Source of the DNA: FEN-1297 sp963834015
GTDB taxonomy: Bacteria; Bacteroidota; Ignavibacteria; Ignavibacteriales; Ignavibacteriaceae
Reading direction: 5' to 3'
NCBI GenBank assembly: GCA_963834015.1
Contig: CAWIAG010000002.1
Location: forward strand, 1,488,001 to 1,552,000
DNA: 64,000 bases
Both the position numbers and the translations under genes were made by a program. Positions 27,527 through 37,100 of the stretch are shown here, one piece after another. Under the pieces are notes generated by a model. That model was given only the letters and a program-made list of their open reading frames with translations. It was not told the DNA's origin and searched no databases. How positions within the stretch are numbered: the first letter of the stretch is position 1; each line of letters opens with the position of its first letter.

Positions 27527-28123
27527 TTAAACTTTGAGAATTTCTGTGAACTCTGCCTCTATTTCTTTGCCTTTATCTCGCGAATACCAGAGATGAAGTT
27601 TTTCATATAATTCAGGTCTGACTATACCTTCAATCTTCCACTGATGAATTAAAGATTGAAGAACTTTTGGCCGCGGGCCCCATGTAAATAACTCATTACC
27701 TTCTGTATCAAAAACTACTAATCTGGGAATGCTCTTTGTTCCATTAGTTAGATACAATTCCATTATATCGGGATTTGAATCTCTTAATAATATTCTCAAA
27801 TCAATATTGGAATTTACTTCAGCCATCTTTACTATATATGGAAGAATTTGCGCCGAATCGCCGCACCAGCCTTCGGTTATTACCATCCAGATTTGTTTAT
27901 CTTTAATATTTTTAATTAAAGATTCTAATTCTCCGGAAACATCATAGGTCCGTTCTATCCTGCTGCTTCTTTGCATATTAAGTTTCTTATAATCTAACAG
28001 CTCTTTTTCCTCATTGCTCAATTTCCCGGGATCTGCCGCCAGTTCATTTACAACCCTTTGAATGTATTCCCGGTAATTCATTCCATTATGTGGACGCTTA
28101 TCTATAAAAAATTGATATGGCAT
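27527..28123 (-). CDS. thioredoxin-family protein with WCGDS motif
   Basis: A 198-residue protein with an N-terminal helical part (about 1-70) and a thioredoxin fold. The active-site motif is EGWCGDSAQ, with one Cys and an Asp-Ser pair instead of the second Cys. The cis-proline is in TKSIPRLVVFD. This WCxDS form is common in Bacteroidota and Firmicutes proteins of unknown role; with one Cys it cannot do the standard dithiol exchange alone. It is located between the trans-sulfuration gene and the YgjP-like gene, on the same strand. Confidence 0.83.
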   Translation of the reverse strand: MPYQFFIDKRPHNGMNYREYIQRVVNELAADPGKLSNEEKELLDYKKLNMQRSSRIERTYDVSGELESLIKNIKDKQIWMVITEGWCGDSAQILPYIVKMAEVNSNIDLRILLRDSNPDIMELYLTNGTKSIPRLVVFDTEGNELFTWGPRPKVLQSLIHQWKIEGIVRPELYEKLHLWYSRDKGKEIEAEFTEILKV

Positions 28124-28227
28124 ATTTTATCCTTTGTTTTCAATAAATCTCACTGAAATTAGTAAAGCCTATATATTTACCATCCAATTAGAGTCACTAA
28201 TTTGAAAAAAGATTCAATTAATTGTAC

Positions 28228-28249
28228 GAGACGAGGCATTCCTCGTCTC
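28228..28249. repeat. perfect GAGACGAGG palindrome, terminator-like
   Basis: GAGACGAGG-CATT-CCTCGTCTC is a perfect 9-base-pair hairpin, 12 bases past the YgjP-like gene stop on the minus strand. It has no T-tract. Its flank TTGTAC matches the element at 22082, so it may be a dispersed repeat that also ends transcription. Confidence 0.6.
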
Positions 28250-28261
28250 TTCAGCGCAATA

Positions 28262-28957
28262 TTATAAATCAGAGCTTTTCTTTAATTCCTTACGAAAAAC
28301 CTTGTAATCAGTGCAAATCTTTTCAACCAGCAGCCAGAATTTTTTTGAGTGGTTCATTTCCTTCAGGTGGCATAGCTCATGCACAATTACATAATCTATA
28401 ATTTCTCGTTTATACTGCACCAAATTAATATTGAATGAGAGGTTCCCCTTAGCTGAACAACTTCCCCATCTCGTTTTTTGATTTCTTACTGAAATATTAT
28501 TCACTTTAAAATCATACTTTTCTGCAAGCTCATAAGCTCTTGCAGGTAAATATCTTTTTGCAAAATTCCGCAGCCAGATATTGTACAGCTTGTTTATATT
28601 AATCCTGCTTCCGGAAGGGCTTATAATTCTCAATTCATTCTTTTCAAACGAAAGTTTATGCTGCCTTGTAAATAGTTCATAAACCTGGATAATATTAATT
28701 TGCCTGCCTAGAAGTAAATATTTTTCATCCCCGGCTTCCTCAGGCCGTAAATGCTTGCTGATCCAATCAGCTTTTTGGTTAATAAATCTCTCCGCATCAG
28801 ACAGCTCATAACCGCGGGGCATCACAAGTTCAAGATTACTGCCCCGGCTTATCTGCAGCCGCATGTATTTAGCTTTCCTGCTGTAACGTAATTTGTAAGG
28901 AATGTTTTGCTGATTTATCGCTATGGTTCGGGTAACTTCGTGAGCTGAAGGTTTCAA
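28262..28957 (-). CDS. YgjP/SprT-like zinc metallopeptidase
   Basis: A 231-residue protein of the YgjP (DUF45) metallopeptidase family. The zinc motif is VHELCHLKEMNHSKKFW, giving His-x3-His and a third His ligand, in the C-terminal third. The N-terminal half has the family strand RYSRKAKYMRLQI. The start is TTG at 28957, preceded by GGAGAAAA; the upstream 67-residue gene ends three bases before it, so they are cotranscribed. In this family some members partner with type I restriction genes; none are here. Confidence 0.88.
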   Translation of the reverse strand: MKPSAHEVTRTIAINQQNIPYKLRYSRKAKYMRLQISRGSNLELVMPRGYELSDAERFINQKADWISKHLRPEEAGDEKYLLLGRQINIIQVYELFTRQHKLSFEKNELRIISPSGSRININKLYNIWLRNFAKRYLPARAYELAEKYDFKVNNISVRNQKTRWGSCSAKGNLSFNINLVQYKREIIDYVIVHELCHLKEMNHSKKFWLLVEKICTDYKVFRKELKKSSDL

Positions 28958-28960
28958 GGA

Positions 28961-29164
28961 CTAATTTTCTCCGAGTTTTCTAATCCTGACAAATTTTTCT
29001 ATGCTTTTAATTTCGGGATGATGTAAACGGATATATTCTTTTCTCATTTCTTCTACAATCCTCATCTTTTCTTCTCCACTTATCTTCTGCCAATACTCTA
29101 AGTCGGCTTCTTCCTGTTCTTTGAAACTCTTAAATATCTTTACTGTTTTTTCAATACGCATCAT
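28961..29164 (-). CDS. small conserved charged protein
   Basis: A 67-residue protein with high Glu/Lys content. The pattern KTVKIFKSFKEQEEADLEYW followed by EKMRIVEEMRKEY resembles small proteins that in other bacteria sit next to AbiEii-type nucleotidyltransferases, but I am recalling that association rather than testing it. No nucleotidyltransferase is adjacent. It is directly followed by the YgjP-like gene. The start could be either of two consecutive ATG codons. Confidence 0.65.
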   Translation of the reverse strand: MMRIEKTVKIFKSFKEQEEADLEYWQKISGEEKMRIVEEMRKEYIRLHHPEIKSIEKFVRIRKLGEN

Positions 29165-29251
29165 TGTTTAAGTTCCTATTGTTAAGACCTTTTTAAAGAT
29201 TTTTGTAATGATTTGATGCCTTGAATATCTTTCTCACGCCCTGAAATTGTC

Positions 29252-30658
29252 TTATTTCTTATAAGTAGTTTTCTCTTTGCCGTCCTGTAGAATCACGCCG
29301 ATTGCTTTCAACTCATCTCTTATCTTATCTGAAAGAGCAAAATTCTTTTCTTTTTTTGCATCGTTACGTATTTTTATAAAGAGCTCGATTAAATCATTTT
29401 CCAGGGATAAATTATCCTGAATTTTAGTCTCTGAAAAATCCATTATTCCCAAAACGCCTTCGGCCGTTTTTTGCAAAAAACTCTTAACATCAAGATAAAA
29501 TTTTACGTTTATATCTTCGCTACCCGTAATTGCTTTGTTAACCTCGCGTATAAAATCAAATATAACCCCGCAAGCCTGGGATGTATTAAAATCATCATCC
29601 ATTGCCGATTCAAAATTTTTCCTGAACTTCTCAAAATCAAATGAAGGAATATTGTCATGGCCGCTGCCGGACTTAATTTCTTCTTCAATTTTACCGGCAA
29701 GATTCTTTAGCTTCTCTAAGCCTTTTTCCGCTGAAGATAAAAGGTCATCGCTAAAATTAAGAGGGCCCGCATAATGCGTCTGTGCAAATGACAACCTTAT
29801 GGCTTCCGCAGAATATGACTTCAGGATTTCCCTTGCGGTTAAAAAATTACCAAGCGACTTGGACATCTTTTCATTATCAATATTAAGGAACCCGAAATGC
29901 ATCCAGTAGTTAACAAATTTTTTACCGTTTGCCGCTTCGCTCTGCGCTATTTCATTTTCATGATGTGGGAAAATTAAATCATTGCCGCCTGCATGAATGT
30001 CAAATGTATCACCCAGAAGCTTGCAGCTCATTGCAGAGCATTCTATATGCCAGCCGGGACGGCCATTTCCCCAAGGGCTTTCCCAGAAAGGCTCTCCTTC
30101 TTTCGCTTTCTTCCATAGAGCGAAATCAAGCGGGTTCTGTTTTTCTTCGTTTATTTCAACTCTCGCACCCGATTCAAGCTCATCAATTTTTTTTCCGCTT
30201 AGTTTGCCGTAATCTTTAAATTTGGAAACATTATAAAACACATTGCCGTTTATATTATAAGCAAATCCTTTTTCTTCCAGCTTTTTAATTAAACTAATTA
30301 TATCGTTTATATGAGTTGTAGCCCTTGGATAAAAATCTGCTTTCTTAACCTTTAATTTCTTTATATCTTCAAAAAAAGCTTTTGCATAAGTTTCGGCAAC
30401 AACGTTTGCTTCCATTCTCTCCTTAATGGATTTATTAATTATTCTATCATCTATATCCGTCAAATTCATTACGTACTTCACAGTGTACTCTTTATATTCA
30501 AAGTACCTGCGTATTATATCGGACATTATGAATGATCTTGCATTACCGATATGAAAATAATCATAAACGGTAGGGCCGCACATATAGATCTTAACAATTG
30601 ATGGGTCAATAGGTATAAATTCTTCTTTTCGCTTTGTTAAAGTGTTATAAATTTGCAT
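29252..30658 (-). CDS. cysS: cysteinyl-tRNA synthetase
   Basis: A 468-residue class I aminoacyl-tRNA synthetase that charges tRNA-Cys. The HIGH motif appears as YFHIGNAR (about residue 35), preceded by the zinc Cys in MCGPTVYDY. The other zinc ligands are in GWHIECSAM and FPHHENE. KMSKSLGNF is the second class I motif (about residue 265). The C-terminal part holds the helical DALR-type anticodon region. The length is normal for bacteria. A TTG-N16-TATATTTG element lies just upstream. Confidence 0.97.
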   Translation of the reverse strand: MQIYNTLTKRKEEFIPIDPSIVKIYMCGPTVYDYFHIGNARSFIMSDIIRRYFEYKEYTVKYVMNLTDIDDRIINKSIKERMEANVVAETYAKAFFEDIKKLKVKKADFYPRATTHINDIISLIKKLEEKGFAYNINGNVFYNVSKFKDYGKLSGKKIDELESGARVEINEEKQNPLDFALWKKAKEGEPFWESPWGNGRPGWHIECSAMSCKLLGDTFDIHAGGNDLIFPHHENEIAQSEAANGKKFVNYWMHFGFLNIDNEKMSKSLGNFLTAREILKSYSAEAIRLSFAQTHYAGPLNFSDDLLSSAEKGLEKLKNLAGKIEEEIKSGSGHDNIPSFDFEKFRKNFESAMDDDFNTSQACGVIFDFIREVNKAITGSEDINVKFYLDVKSFLQKTAEGVLGIMDFSETKIQDNLSLENDLIELFIKIRNDAKKEKNFALSDKIRDELKAIGVILQDGKEKTTYKK

Positions 30659-30678
30659 ATAATCAATTTTTATTTTTA

Positions 30679-30705
30679 CAAATATACCAAGTTTGGAATT
30701 AACAA
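30679..30705 (-). promoter_or_regulatory. candidate Bacteroidota-type promoter of cysS
   Basis: Reading on the minus strand, TTG at 30705-30703 and TATATTTG at 30686-30679 are separated by 16 bases. The second matches TAnnTTTG, the -7 element known for the primary sigma factor of Bacteroidota. In AT-rich spacers this pattern also arises by chance. Confidence 0.3.
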
Positions 30706-30758
30706 TTTATAATACCGGACGTAAAAAATAAATACTTCCTATACAGAATTTATCCGCT

Positions 30759-31742
30759 TTATTCCTTTCTTAATTTTTCAATAAGATTTTTCATATCAGC
30801 GGGAAGTTCCGAATCAAAACGGATAAATTTTTCGGTGTGGGGGTGAATAAATCCAAGGGTTTTTGCATGCAATGCCTGCCGGGGCATAATATCGAGCAGG
30901 TTTTGAACACGGCTTTTCATTTTCGGCAAACTTGTTCCGTATACTATATTCCTGCCACCGTACGTAGGGTCGCCGAATATAGGATGTCCTGTCCCGGATA
31001 AATGTACTCTAATTTGATGTGTTCTTCCTGTTTTCAAATTTAGTTTCATCAGGGAAGCAAATTCAAATTCTTCAAGTACCTCATAATATGTCAGGGCAGT
31101 CTTGCCTTCATCCTTTACAGTTGTAAATTTTTTTCTATCGGTTTTGCTTCTTGCAATATTAAAATCTATTTCGCCTTTGCTGTCTTTAAATTTTCCCCAG
31201 GCAATTGCCCAATACTCGCGTTCAATGGAATGCCTGGAAAACTGTCCGGCAAGTTTAGCATGAGTTCAATCATCTTTAGCTACAACGAGGAGTCCGCTTG
31301 TATCTTTATCTATCCTATGCACTATCCCCGGCCTTGAAGGCTCATTCAGGCTGCTAAGCTTTTGGGAATGAAACAACAGGGCATTTACTAATGTTCCTGT
31401 ATAATTTGCATAGGCAGGGTGTGCTACCATTCCGGCGGGTTTATTTACTATTAGTAGCGTATCATCTTCAAAAACAATTTCAAGCGGGATTTCTTCAGGC
31501 TCTGTTCCTTCAGGCCTTGGTGAGATGGGAATCGTTACTTCAATTACATCGCCAGGCAGCACTTTGTAACTTGGTTTTTCAGGCTGTGTATTTACTGTTA
31601 TACAGCCTGCCTCAATTAATTTTTGAACTCTGGATCTGGTAACGTTTTCAAGCTGATTGGTTATAAATACATCAAGACGTTCTTTCTTCTTCCCTTCCGG
31701 GGTTACTATCCGGTATTTCTTTTCGCTTATCAACTTACTCAT
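30759..31742 (-). pseudogene. rluD: RluD-type pseudouridine synthase, in-frame stop
   Basis: One reading frame encodes a ~327-residue RluA-family pseudouridine synthase, broken by TGA at 31266-31268. The first part has an S4 RNA-binding domain (SRVQKLIEAGCITVN) and the catalytic motif HRIDKDTSGLLVVAKDD. After the stop, the same frame continues THAKLAGQFSRHSIEREYW, then LKTGRTHQIRVHLSGTGHP, the usual C-terminal active-site strand. No frame change is needed. The lost residue aligns with a variable position just after the catalytic loop. Normal RluD modifies U1911/1915/1917 of 23S rRNA. The lesion is a real nonsense mutation or a base-calling error. The cysS gene follows 100 bases downstream. 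Confidence 0.88.
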
Positions 31743-31867
31743 AATAAGAAACTTCAGTTATAAGGATGGATTGATTAAGTTAGTGATCGGAAATAAATGC
31801 CATTATTTTATACTAAAGAAATACGACAAAAGGACTATATAAGCACGACATAATTGGATTTTGTTCT

Positions 31868-31990
31868 AAGTCCCGGTAGGGACGTAATATTTATAATAAA
31901 ACAATACTCCATCGAACCTTGTCCTGAATCCCAGCGGGATGACATAGTAACAGTTATGTAACATATCTAAGCTTATTTGATCACAATGCC
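31868..31990. repeat. intergenic palindromic repeat copy 4
   Basis: GTCCC-GGTA-GGGAC (31870-31883) followed by GTAATATTTATAATAAA, then CCTGAATCCCAGCGGGATGA with an ATCCC-AGC-GGGAT hairpin (31928-31940) and CATAGTAACAGTTATGTAACATATCTAAG. Nearly the same as copy 2. It lies in the gene-free spacer 31743-32107. Confidence 0.75.
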
Positions 31991-32107
31991 GTACTTACAA
32001 TTGTTCCTCAAAGCGTAATTTATGAAGAAACAACTTTGTGCCAATTAAATCTTTCAAAGGCTATTTATAAATTTCACTCGAAGCGATCTTAATCATTAGG
32101 ATACATC

Positions 32108-32707
32108 TTATGGATTTGTTTCGGTTGCTGGAGTTTCTTCTTTTTCATCTTCAATTGTTTCGGTGCGGTAAAAAAAAATTAAAATTAAAACGCCGATAGT
32201 TACGGCAGAATCCGCAATGTTAAAGATTGGCCAACGGTCAAAAGTTCTTCCAAAAAGATTGAACTTGAAAAAATTTACATCTAAAAAATCTACCACCTTT
32301 CCATAGAACAAAGGTGCATACTGATAAAAAACACCGTAAAATATCCTGTCTATTAAATTGCCCACAGCTCCGCCAAAGATTAATGCTATTGCCAAACGGA
32401 GAACAAAGCTTTTATTTCTTATAAAATAGAAGTAAATGAATAAGCCTGCGCTGGCAATTAATGAGAACAATGAGATCCATATCTTCATGTCAAGCCCCGG
32501 GTCAAATCCAAATGCCATACCGGGGTTCTCAATAAATGTTAGCCTGAAGAAGTTTCCAATTATAGGTATTCTTTCACCCTCAAACATTCCCGTATGATAA
32601 ATTTTTAGGAAAGGAATAGAAAAGCCTTTTACTGCCACTTTAGAAACCTGGTCGGCAATTACTACCGCAAGGGAAACATATAAGATTTTAAAGTTATTTT
32701 TTATCAT
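32108..32707 (-). CDS. lspA: signal peptidase II, second tandem copy
   Basis: A 199-residue lipoprotein signal peptidase with four helices. Both catalytic aspartates are present, in GNLIDRIFYG and FNIADSAVTIG. The conserved ENPGMAFG and KVVDFLDV motifs are intact. It is longer than the ~160-residue E. coli enzyme because of an extra periplasmic loop (YHTGMFEGERIPIIG), which is also in the upstream copy. Its start overlaps the end of that copy by 14 bases, so translation is probably coupled. The C-terminus is acidic (EDEKEETPATET). LspA cleaves prolipoproteins before the modified Cys. Confidence 0.93.
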   Translation of the reverse strand: MIKNNFKILYVSLAVVIADQVSKVAVKGFSIPFLKIYHTGMFEGERIPIIGNFFRLTFIENPGMAFGFDPGLDMKIWISLFSLIASAGLFIYFYFIRNKSFVLRLAIALIFGGAVGNLIDRIFYGVFYQYAPLFYGKVVDFLDVNFFKFNLFGRTFDRWPIFNIADSAVTIGVLILIFFYRTETIEDEKEETPATETNP

Positions 32708-33287
32708 CTGCTAAATAATTTTCAACTTCGACACACGGTTCATTTTCAGCCGATTTTTTCTTATCAAGTGAAAGGAGGAACAAAATCACCCCGAATGTTA
32801 CAGCCATATCCGCAATATTAAATACATAATCGCCGAAAATCTTATTGAATATAAAAATATCGAAAAATTTAAGATTAAAAAAATCTACCACTTTCCCATG
32901 AAAAATTCCTCCGTAACCATATATTATCCCGTAAAAAACCCTGTCAATCAGGTTTCCCATCGCACCCCCGACAATTAAGGCAAGCGACAGCCTGAGAATT
33001 AAAGAACCTGATCTGTTTTTATATAAGTAATAACAAATTAAAATGCTTACAGCCAGTGTAAACAGGCATATGAGGAATTTAATATTATCCCCGGGATATA
33101 TTCCAAAAGCAATACCGGGGTTTTCTACAAAGGTAATATTAAACAAACCGTCAACAACCGATATTCTTTGCCCGCCATTCATACCCGGAAAATGTATTTT
33201 AAAAAATGGTATTGAAATCCCTTTAACGATAAGCTTGGATATCTGGTCTATTAAAATAACGGCAAATGAAACAAAAAAAACCCTCAA
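32694..33287 (-). CDS. lspA: signal peptidase II, first tandem copy
   Basis: A 197-residue paralogue of the following gene, with the same layout. Catalytic aspartates are in GNLIDRVFYG and FNIADMAVTFG; ENPGIAFG and KVVDFFNL are conserved. The extra loop reads FPGMNGGQRISVVDG. Both copies look functional. Similarity to the neighbour is clear but far from identical, so the duplication is not recent. It follows dksA after 66 bases in the long yggS-to-lspA operon. Confidence 0.93.
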   Translation of the reverse strand: MRVFFVSFAVILIDQISKLIVKGISIPFFKIHFPGMNGGQRISVVDGLFNITFVENPGIAFGIYPGDNIKFLICLFTLAVSILICYYLYKNRSGSLILRLSLALIVGGAMGNLIDRVFYGIIYGYGGIFHGKVVDFFNLKFFDIFIFNKIFGDYVFNIADMAVTFGVILFLLSLDKKKSAENEPCVEVENYLADDKK

Positions 33288-33353
33288 TATAAACCTTAAT
33301 AATTCAAATAATCTTCAAACATGTTATCCGGCTCAATCAATTCCATTTTCAAA

Positions 33354-34088
33354 TTATCTTTTTTCCTGTCTTTGCTTTATAGGTAGGCAAAGCTGGCTAT
33401 GCGGTACAGCTTCAAGCCTTGCTTTAGGTATAAGTGGGCAGGTATCGCATAGATGCTGGGGCTCATCGATACATTCAAGGCAAATGCCATATGTTCCTGA
33501 GTCAATTCTTTTAAGTGCATCTTCAAGATAGCCGAGAAATTTATTCTCTCTTTGCGCATATAAAAAAGTTTTTTCCCGTTCCATGGCATCTGTTCCCTGC
33601 TCTGCCATGTGAAGTGAATATGGTGAATTTTCATTTATATATTCGCCTGTCGTAGGGTCAAGCATTTGTTCTTTCAAGTTCTGGAGCTGCTCAATAATTT
33701 CATCACGTTTGGCTAAAATTATCTGCCTGAAATGATCCAGGTCCTTTTGACTGTATCCTTTTATTTTCGTAATTGGTTTTACGCGTTCTTCTACTGCCGG
33801 CTCAATATCTTTTGAACCAACCTGAACTTTATCTTTAATTATCTTTTTTCTTGGCATTGATATCTTTAATCCTATCTTTTTTTCCTTAGTTTTCTCTTTT
33901 GTTATTGTCTTAGCGTGAACAATTTTCTTTGCTTCAGCAGTTTTCTTTATAACCTTTTTAACTGTAGGTTTTGCCGCAGCCTTTTTTACTTGTACCTGGC
34001 TCTTCTTTTTGTCCACAACATTAGGTTTAACCGGCTTACGGTCGGATTTTTTTACTACAGTTTTTTTAGCGGTAGTTTTTTTTGCCAT
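33354..34088 (-). CDS. DksA/TraR-family regulator with Lys-rich N-terminus and altered zinc site
   Basis: A 244-residue protein. Residues 1-110 are a Lys/Val/Ala-rich, histone-H1-like extension (KKTTAKKTVVKKS and similar). The coiled-coil and zinc-finger part follows, with EQGTDAMEREKTFLY and RIDSGTYGICLECIDEP. Normal DksA/TraR fingers are C-x2-C-x17-C-x2-C. Here the first pair is CLEC, an extra CDTC follows seven residues later, and the last pair is reduced to one Cys (LCLPIK). Zinc might be bound by CLEC plus CDTC. Members bind RNA polymerase and modulate the stringent response. It lies between ileS and lspA, a typical Bacteroidota order. Confidence 0.82.
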   Translation of the reverse strand: MAKKTTAKKTVVKKSDRKPVKPNVVDKKKSQVQVKKAAAKPTVKKVIKKTAEAKKIVHAKTITKEKTKEKKIGLKISMPRKKIIKDKVQVGSKDIEPAVEERVKPITKIKGYSQKDLDHFRQIILAKRDEIIEQLQNLKEQMLDPTTGEYINENSPYSLHMAEQGTDAMEREKTFLYAQRENKFLGYLEDALKRIDSGTYGICLECIDEPQHLCDTCPLIPKARLEAVPHSQLCLPIKQRQEKR

Positions 34089-34103
34089 TCTCTGATCTCC
34101 TTT

Positions 34104-37100
34104 TTAGGATTTCACCTTTTCAATTTGGACGGAGCAGTCATATTCTCCGATTTTCCAAACCTGTTTAAAACCGCCGTTCAGCCTGTCTTCAAATTCAAGC
34201 TTTTCGGCAAGTGTTTCATTTGAAATATATTTACTAAAAGATTTTACTGCTTCAACAAGTTTATTGTCGCCGTTGAATTTTATTTTTATTCTGTCTATAA
34301 CATCAAACCCCGCATCCTTTCTCATATTTTGAATGCGGTTTACAAATTCTCTTGCCATTCCTTCTGAAATAAGGCTGTCATCAAGCTCAACATCAAGTGC
34401 TACCGTAACTCCTTCTTCAGTTTCAACCAGCCATCCTGTTATCTCGGAACTTATTATTTCTACATCATCTTTGGTTACCGGTAATTCTTCACCTCCGGTT
34501 TTTATTTTTATACTTTCGCCTTTTTCAATTAAGGCAATCTCGGCTTTGCTTAAATTCTTAATCGCATTGGCAACCGTATTTACATTTTTACCAAACTTAG
34601 GCCCTATTGATTTAAAATTTGCTTTTGCAGACTTATTCACAATCTCGGAATCATCATCCAGCACTACAAGCTCTTTTATATTTACTTCTTCTAAGATTAC
34701 TTCCTTCATTTTATTAAGAGCTTCAATCTTTTCTTTGTCAACTACAACCATTATACGCTTTAACGGCTGCCTTACTTTTAAATTATTTTTTGCCCGCATC
34801 GAACGTGTAAGATATACAACTTTTTGGGCAATTTCCATTTTTTCTTCAAGTTGTTTTTCGGAATAAACAGGATTTGGAAATTCACTTAAGTGAACTGATT
34901 CGAATTTTTCTTGCTTTGTAATTGAATTCAAATTCTGATATAATTCTTCCGAAATAAACGGCGCAAAAGGCGATGTAAGTTTTGCTATCGTTATAAGGCA
35001 TTCATACAAAGTCTGATATGCCGAAAGTTTATTTTCATTCATTTCGGATTTCCAGAATCTTCTTCTGCACCTTCGTACATACCAGTTTGAAAGATGATCT
35101 ATCGTAAAGTCTGATACTGCACGTGCTGCCTTAGTAACATCGTACTCATCCATCATCTTTTCATAATCGGCCACCAGAGAACTCAGTTTAGAGATAATCC
35201 ATCTGTCTATTTCCGGCCGTATATTATAATCGACAAAATCCCCGTCAAACTTAAATGAATCAATGTTTGCATAAAGCGCAAAAAATGAATATGTGTTTAA
35301 TAATGTACCAAAAAACTTCCTTTGAACTTCTACCAGGCCCTCTTCATCAAACAGTGTCGGCCTCCATGGCGGACTGTTGGTAATTAAATACCACCTTGTA
35401 GCATCTGCACCAAACTTATCAAAGAGCATAAAGGGATCAACAGTATTGCCCTTTGTCTTTGACATCTTAAGCCCTTTTTTATCAAGAATTAGCTCATTTA
35501 CAATTATATTCTTAAATGCTATACTATCGAACAACATCGTTGAAATTGCATGAAGCGTATAAAACCATCCCCGAGTCTGATCAATTCCCTCACAAATAAA
35601 ATCCGCCGGGAATGAATGTTTCTCAAACCATTCTTTATTTTCGAATGGATAATGATATTGCGCAAATGGCATTGACCCGGAATCAAACCAAACATCAATT
35701 AATTCAGGTGTACGATTGTAAATTTTTCCGTTCTGTTCAAAAAATATCTTATCAACAAACGGCTTATGCAGATCGATATCTTTAATATCTGCAACCGTAA
35801 TTCGTTTTCCGTTCTCCTCTATAAAACCGCCTTTAAGTTCATCTATACTACCTACTGCAATCATATCACCGTCGTCGCTCACCCAGATGGGAAGCGGTGT
35901 CGCCCAGAATCTGTCCCGCGATAGTGCCCAATCTTTATTTTCTTCCAGCCAGTTGCCGAATCTTCCGGCACCTACTTCTGGCGGCTGCCAGTTAATTGTT
36001 TTATTTAATTCAACCATCCTGCCGGCAACCGCAGTTGTACGGATAAACCAGGATTCACGCGCATAATAAATTACCGGTACATTTTCATGCCGCCAGCTAA
36101 ATGGATAAGAGTGGGTTATCGTTTCTTTCCTGTATAACTTGCCTTCTTCTTTCATCTTAATGATGATTCCTTTATCGGCATCTTTAACAAACTGTCCGGC
36201 AAAATCCGTTACCTCCTGTGTAAATAATCCGCCCCGTGTAACGGGCTGAAACATAGGCAGATTATATTTTTTAGAAAGTTCATAATCATCAGCTCCAAAT
36301 GCAGGAGCTATATGAACTATTCCGGACCCGTCTTCAGTACTAACGAAATCACCAAGAGCAACAAAAAAAGCTTTCTTGCCTTTATGTGCCGGGTTGTCTT
36401 CTTTTTTTACATAATCGAAAAACTGTTCATAATCGGTCCCTTCCAGTTTGCTGCCTTTGAACTCTTCTATAATTTCATATTCACCGTCTATAACGGACAG
36501 TCTTTCTTTTGCAAGAATAATTTTCTTATCGTTGTGTTTAATCTTAACATAATTGATGTCGCTGCCTACAGCAAGGGCAACATTGGATATTAATGTCCAT
36601 GGTGTGGTTGTCCATACTAGAAAATATTCGTCCTTATCTTTTATTTTAAAAAGTACATATACCGAAGGATCTTTAGTCTCCCTGTAACCAAGCGCCAGTT
36701 CATGTGAAGAAAGTACTGTCTCTGATTTCGGTATCTTGCGGCACAATTTTATAATCTTTGTAAATTAATCCTTTATCAAAAAGAGTTTTTAACGCCCACC
36801 AAACCAACTCAATATAATTATTATCAAGAGTGATATATGCTGAATCAAGATTAATCCAATAGCCCATCCGGGTTGTCATTTTCTCCCAGAGGTCAAGATA
36901 TGTAAATACTGATTCACGACAGGCCTTGTTATATTTTTCTACACCGTAATTAAAAACTTCGCTCTTGTGTTTGATGCCAAGTTTCTTCTCAACTTCAATC
37001 TCAACCGGAAGTCCATGAGTATCCCACCCGGCTTTTCTTTCAACACGGAAGCCTTTAAGAGTTTTATAACGGCATACCAGGTCCTTTAAAGTCCTTGCCA

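Noticed and set aside
29929..30219. 96-codon frame inside cysS on the opposite strand
   Set aside because: It lies fully within the conserved synthetase catalytic region and has no independent support.
31266..31268. UGA as a sense codon
   Set aside because: Intact genes in the window, such as tex, aceF, yggS and the GGGPS gene, end in TGA at the expected place, so the code is standard.
22082..31990. CRISPR array
   Set aside because: The repeats are kilobases apart, in separate spacers, without regular spacers or cas genes.
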